A model generated the notes under the pieces. The model saw only the letters and a list, made by a program, of their open reading frames with translations, was not told where the DNA came from and made no database searches. A stretch of DNA of 31,637 nt from Candidatus Parcubacteria bacterium. Its GTDB lineage: Bacteria; Patescibacteria; Paceibacteria; UBA6257; HR35. Below, piece after piece: positions 29,581-31,637 of the stretch (position 1 is its first letter; the number at the start of each line of letters is the position of its first letter). A program made the position numbers and the translations under genes. Location: positions 1 to 31,637 of the forward strand of contig BPJI01000004.1 in assembly GCA_026004535.1 (NCBI GenBank), written 5' to 3'.

Positions 29581-30039
29581 TTATAACCTCCCCAAATTTT
29601 TGTTCCCAGCTTTAATTTGTTTATGAACCGCTTGTCTTGAAATTTTTTTGAGTTTGGCGTATTCACTTGCGCTCAAAAATTGTCCCTCCTCAAAAAATGA
29701 ATTCTTTGTTTTTTCCATCTGTTTAATATCGTAAAAAATTTCTTTCATTTTTCCCTTCTCAAAATAAAATCCTTGAACACCTATTGTTTCAATACTGTCA
29801 AAAAAAAACAAAAGTTTCTTTAAAACTTCTTTGGTGAAATCCTTTTTGTTCTTTTTTACCTGAATAAATTGTAGAATTTTCCATTGAGGATGCCAACACA
29901 ATAAATCAAAACCAAAGATATCTTTCTGGGAAAATTTTGTCCGTGCTGGTTTAAAGCAAACATAACCAACCTCTTCTTTGGCTTTTTTTATTCTTCTTTC
30001 ATAGTAATCTCCTATTCGTTTTTTATTTTTGGTTGTCAT
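29581..30039 (-). CDS. PD-(D/E)XK nuclease-like domain fused to a helix-turn-helix (152 aa)
   Basis: Residues about 6-64 follow the pattern of Holliday-junction-resolvase-like/restriction-type nucleases: GDYYERR with E14, DIFGFDLLCW with D40/D45, and QFIQVKK ending the QxK motif (Q60, K62). Residues about 122-148 (SASEYAKLKKISRQAVHKQI) form a helix-turn-helix of the excisionase type. The fusion suggests a site-directed nuclease, for instance in packaging or recombination. The catalytic triad is read by eye and the family call is moderate. Confidence 0.6.
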   Translation of the reverse strand: MTTKNKKRIGDYYERRIKKAKEEVGYVCFKPARTKFSQKDIFGFDLLCWHPQWKILQFIQVKKNKKDFTKEVLKKLLFFFDSIETIGVQGFYFEKGKMKEIFYDIKQMEKTKNSFFEEGQFLSASEYAKLKKISRQAVHKQIKAGNKNLGRL

Positions 30040-30244
30040 TGTTTTCTAAAGATTTATAATACGAATACCATTCTTGATTAATATAATTAGCAACGAAAAG
30101 GGATTTTTGTAGTTCGTTCATTTTGGCTAATTCTGGTCTTTTAATTTCATTGGTAAATATTTCAAACACTTTGTCCCAAATAACGCAACCCTCTTTCCTT
30201 ATAAATGCTCCTACGTAATAATACCAAGAAACTGGCTTTATCAT
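30023..30244 (-). CDS. small hypothetical protein (73 aa)
   Basis: An aromatic-rich protein (MIKPVSWYYYVGAFIRKEG, then WYSYYKSLENNDNQK). It overlaps the nuclease start by 17 bases. An AGGAT six bases before the ATG could serve as a ribosome site. Upstream is AAGGTCAAAACTG, a distant relative of the leader motif. No function visible. Confidence 0.6.
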   Translation of the reverse strand: MIKPVSWYYYVGAFIRKEGCVIWDKVFEIFTNEIKRPELAKMNELQKSLFVANYINQEWYSYYKSLENNDNQK

Positions 30245-30306
30245 TATTATCCTATTTTCATTAAATTTATAAAGATAAACAGTTTTGACCTTACCCGATG
30301 AATCTG

Positions 30307-30477
30307 TTATTTTTTTTTAAAATCAGATATTTTTAACTTTTTAATTTTAATGGCTTTGTGTCGTGAAGAATTTTTTGATTTTAAGCCCCTTTTTAACAAT
30401 CCAATTTCTTTTTTTAATTCAGCAATCTGTTGTTTTAATTCTGCGACCTCTTTGAGAAGTTGTTCTTGTTTTTTCAT
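30307..30477 (-). CDS. 56-aa coiled-coil protein
   Basis: ATG at 30477 opens 56 codons: a heptad coiled coil (MKKQEQLLKEVAELKQQIAE) followed by a basic tail (HKAIKIKKLKISDFKKK). It fills the gap between the 73-aa and 135-aa genes. The leader has an 8-bp hairpin ending ten bases before the ATG. The basic end may contact nucleic acid. Confidence 0.65.
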   Translation of the reverse strand: MKKQEQLLKEVAELKQQIAELKKEIGLLKRGLKSKNSSRHKAIKIKKLKISDFKKK

Positions 30478-30487
30478 TGTTCTACTT

Positions 30488-30535
30488 GTGGAACATTAAC
30501 CAATGTTCTGTTCCACTTTTAAGGGATAATGGAAC
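30488..30535 (-). promoter_or_regulatory. two overlapping, mutually exclusive hairpins
   Basis: GTGGAACA/TGTTCCAC (arms 30488-30495 and 30509-30516) and TGGAAC/GTTCCA (arms 30530-30535 and 30510-30515) share an arm, so only one can form at a time. The first ends ten bases before ATG 30477; the second begins at the stop codon of the 135-aa gene. As DNA the repeated GTTCCA half-sites could also bind a repressor. Confidence 0.55.
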
Positions 30536-30942
30536 TAATTTTTACTTGCATTCTCTTCTAATTTTTTAATTAAACCACACTGCTCACAATACCACTCCTC
30601 ACCTTTAAATAAAAAACTTTTAAATTGAAAATCCAATGTTTTACAACCTTTACACTTGACAACTGGAATATTAGGATAGGTTGTTAAATAAACTCCCAAA
30701 GCATCAATTAACTCATCCCAATCTTGTTTTCTAATAGCTCTAAAAATCTCATCAAGAAGTTTTACTTCTATCGGTATGGAATTTTCTTTTTCAATTAATT
30801 TTTTTACTAATTTACTTTGCTTATAAATATCATTCAAATTTTCCTTTCTATACTCTTTTATTTCACTCCACTTACGATATAAATCCATTCCAATATAGCC
30901 CAATACAAAACCAATTATTGCTAAAAATAAAATATTATCCAT
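30535..30942 (-). CDS. membrane-anchored zinc-ribbon protein (135 aa)
   Basis: One hydrophobic helix at the N-terminus (residues about 4-19, ILFLAIIGFVLGYIGM), then a charged helical region, then CKGC and CEQC (about residues 96-99 and 119-122) forming a zinc ribbon at the C-terminus. The ATG overlaps the stop of the 86-aa frame upstream. A consensus leader motif lies 17 bases before it. Role unknown. Confidence 0.65.
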   Translation of the reverse strand: MDNILFLAIIGFVLGYIGMDLYRKWSEIKEYRKENLNDIYKQSKLVKKLIEKENSIPIEVKLLDEIFRAIRKQDWDELIDALGVYLTTYPNIPVVKCKGCKTLDFQFKSFLFKGEEWYCEQCGLIKKLEENASKN

Positions 30943-31195
30943 TTCTTATGTTTTGATTTTTAATTGCGACCTCTTTAGCCCTTTTTATTTCAGAATTTAT
31001 CCTTGCTAATCTATCTAATGCTGGTTTCAAAATACGATAATCTAAATCTGATGAATCCTTGTTTGCTAAATATCCTAATAACCAGCAAAGAATATCAGAA
31101 AGATAAAAATTGTCTTCTTCGTGGATAAGAATTTTTATCTCAAATATGCGCTCTGGGAGAACACTTGTTAATCCAATTTTTTCTTCTATTTTCAG
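30935..31195 (-). CDS. 86-aa protein without a standard start codon
   Basis: The frame from 31195 to 30935 reads as a well-composed protein (LTSVLPERIFEIKILIHEED, then FYLSDILCWLLGYLANKDSS, then ILKPALDRLARINSEIKRAK), ending with an eight-base overlap onto the next ATG. It contains no ATG or GTG, and its only TTG is far inside. The first plausible initiator is CTG at 31195, 12 bases after a consensus leader motif. ATA and ATT are alternatives. It could also be a gene that lost its start, or carry a sequencing error. Confidence 0.5.
   Translation of the reverse strand: MKIEEKIGLTSVLPERIFEIKILIHEEDNFYLSDILCWLLGYLANKDSSDLDYRILKPALDRLARINSEIKRAKEVAIKNQNIRNG
30960..30971 (-). promoter_or_regulatory. 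recurrent leader motif, copy k
   Basis: Coding-strand GGTCGCAATTAA, lying inside the end of the 86-aa frame (where it encodes Val-Ala-Ile-Lys) and 17 bases before ATG 30942. Confidence 0.55.
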
Positions 31196-31207
31196 ATTTT
31201 TTACTTT

Positions 31208-31219
31208 TTAATTGCGACC
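31208..31219 (-). promoter_or_regulatory. recurrent leader motif, copy l
   Basis: Coding-strand GGTCGCAATTAA in the gap just after the transglycosylase stop and before the 86-aa frame that lacks an ATG. It supports a real start nearby (CTG at 12 bases). Confidence 0.6.
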
Positions 31220-31223
31220 TTTT

Positions 31224-31634
31224 TTAATAACAATTTGGCCAAAGTTGTTTTGCCTTGTTTGGCTCGTTTTTCAGTATTAGATATGCTAATCTTTTATTGA
31301 TTTTTTCATCCCAAATAATCGTCATAATCCAGTCTATGTCTGCTTTTTCACTTATAAGTCCATATTTAACCCCATATTCCTTAAATGTTGAAGGCAACCA
31401 TTGAAACATACCAAAACGACTTAATCCATCACTATCCTTAAAATTTACTGCTCTTGCGTTTAAACTACTCTCACAAACCGCTATTTTCAAAACTTTTTCC
31501 ATTAAAGCATCGTTCCTAATTTTTTCTACCTCCGCTATACCTTGATTTTCTCCATTATTAAATTCATAAGTTTTTATTTGATTTTTTTTATTAACCATTA
31601 TTGCTACCGTTAACATTATGAGTATTGCCCCCAT
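31224..31634 (-). CDS. lysozyme-like lytic transglycosylase, membrane-anchored (136 aa, possibly 5'-truncated)
   Basis: Residues 3-14 form a hydrophobic anchor or signal. KIAVCESSLNARAVNF (catalytic Glu55 in CESS) followed by GLSRFGMFQWLPSTFKEYG is the soluble-lytic-transglycosylase/lysozyme-like signature, and the end (KAKQLWPNCY) fits the close of a compact domain. These enzymes cleave the glycan strand of peptidoglycan. In a virion or near lysis genes they help entry or release. The ATG is three bases from the window edge, so the true start may lie outside. Confidence 0.7.
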   Translation of the reverse strand: MGAILIMLTVAIMVNKKNQIKTYEFNNGENQGIAEVEKIRNDALMEKVLKIAVCESSLNARAVNFKDSDGLSRFGMFQWLPSTFKEYGVKYGLISEKADIDWIMTIIWDEKINKRLAYLILKNEPNKAKQLWPNCY

Positions 31635-31637
31635 GAA

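Noticed and set aside
1141..31219. On the plus strand the leader motif (TTAATTACGACC followed by TATA) resembles the T7 promoter TAATACGACTCACTATA.
   Set aside because: All genes run on the opposite strand, so such promoters would give only antisense RNA. The constant 14-base spacing to ATG is better explained by a coding-strand function. The alignment also needs an inserted base.
1..31637. tRNA or rRNA genes and insertion sequences.
   Set aside because: I saw no cloverleaf-like sequence with CCA and T-loop, no ribosomal RNA signatures and no transposase with terminal repeats. A dedicated tRNA scan could still find a divergent tRNA.

Overview
The window reads as most of a tailed-phage genome (or a prophage / uncultivated viral contig). 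Every convincing gene lies on the minus strand, so transcription runs from high to low coordinates. By eye the DNA is A+T-rich (about 30% G+C), with one exception at about 3.45-4.55 kb. Start codons usually follow A-rich sequence, and purine-rich Shine-Dalgarno (SD) sites are rare. The host cannot be named from this. TTGACA/TATAAT-type promoters argue for a bacterial sigma70-like polymerase. The mix of a large portal, an N4-gp56-type major capsid protein, a connector/adaptor, a propeller-like nozzle candidate, large internal-protein candidates and no tape measure or sheath suggests a podovirus-like particle.

Layout in transcription order (right to left). 31.6-29.2 kb: a lysozyme-like transglycosylase, small membrane, coiled-coil and zinc proteins, and a PD-(D/E)XK-like nuclease fused to a helix-turn-helix. 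29.2-24.1 kb: a ParB-like protein, small and large terminase subunits, a small ORF, the portal and small head proteins. 24.1-21.7 kb: a zinc protein, scaffold, major capsid protein followed by a terminator, and a beta-rich decoration candidate. 21.7-6.9 kb: connector, fibre and adhesin proteins, a LamG-like protein, a propeller-like tail protein, a LysM-containing protein, a 1108-residue candidate ejection protein, an ATP-grasp-like protein and a fibre. 6.85-4.8 kb: a KH-domain RNA-binding protein, a papain-like/peptidoglycan-binding endolysin, a holin candidate and a zinc-ribbon/acidic protein. 4.6-3.45 kb: a G+C-richer, SD-bearing cassette with a Cas4-like nuclease, ending in a strong terminator. 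3.4-0 kb: an early-type block with an excisionase-like HTH, a SWIM zinc finger and a replication initiator that appears to carry an iteron origin inside its own gene.

The most unusual layer is the set of gene leaders. A 12-base motif (minus strand GGTCGYAATTAA) recurs between genes. At five loci exactly 14 bases separate it from the ATG. At two loci it lies just downstream of a canonical promoter. A second set of genes has a hairpin whose base ends 9-12 bases before the ATG. Two intergenic RNAs, 12 kb apart, share sequence and a paired architecture (17042-17123 and 29489-29576), and a third large inverted repeat (4625-4708) has a loosely similar design. Together these suggest a phage-specific post-transcriptional or transcriptional control system. 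The phage-encoded KH protein is one speculative partner.

Genes are packed tightly with 4-8 base stop/start overlaps, so most are probably cotranscribed and translationally coupled. Functional calls come from motifs read by eye; no database search was run.
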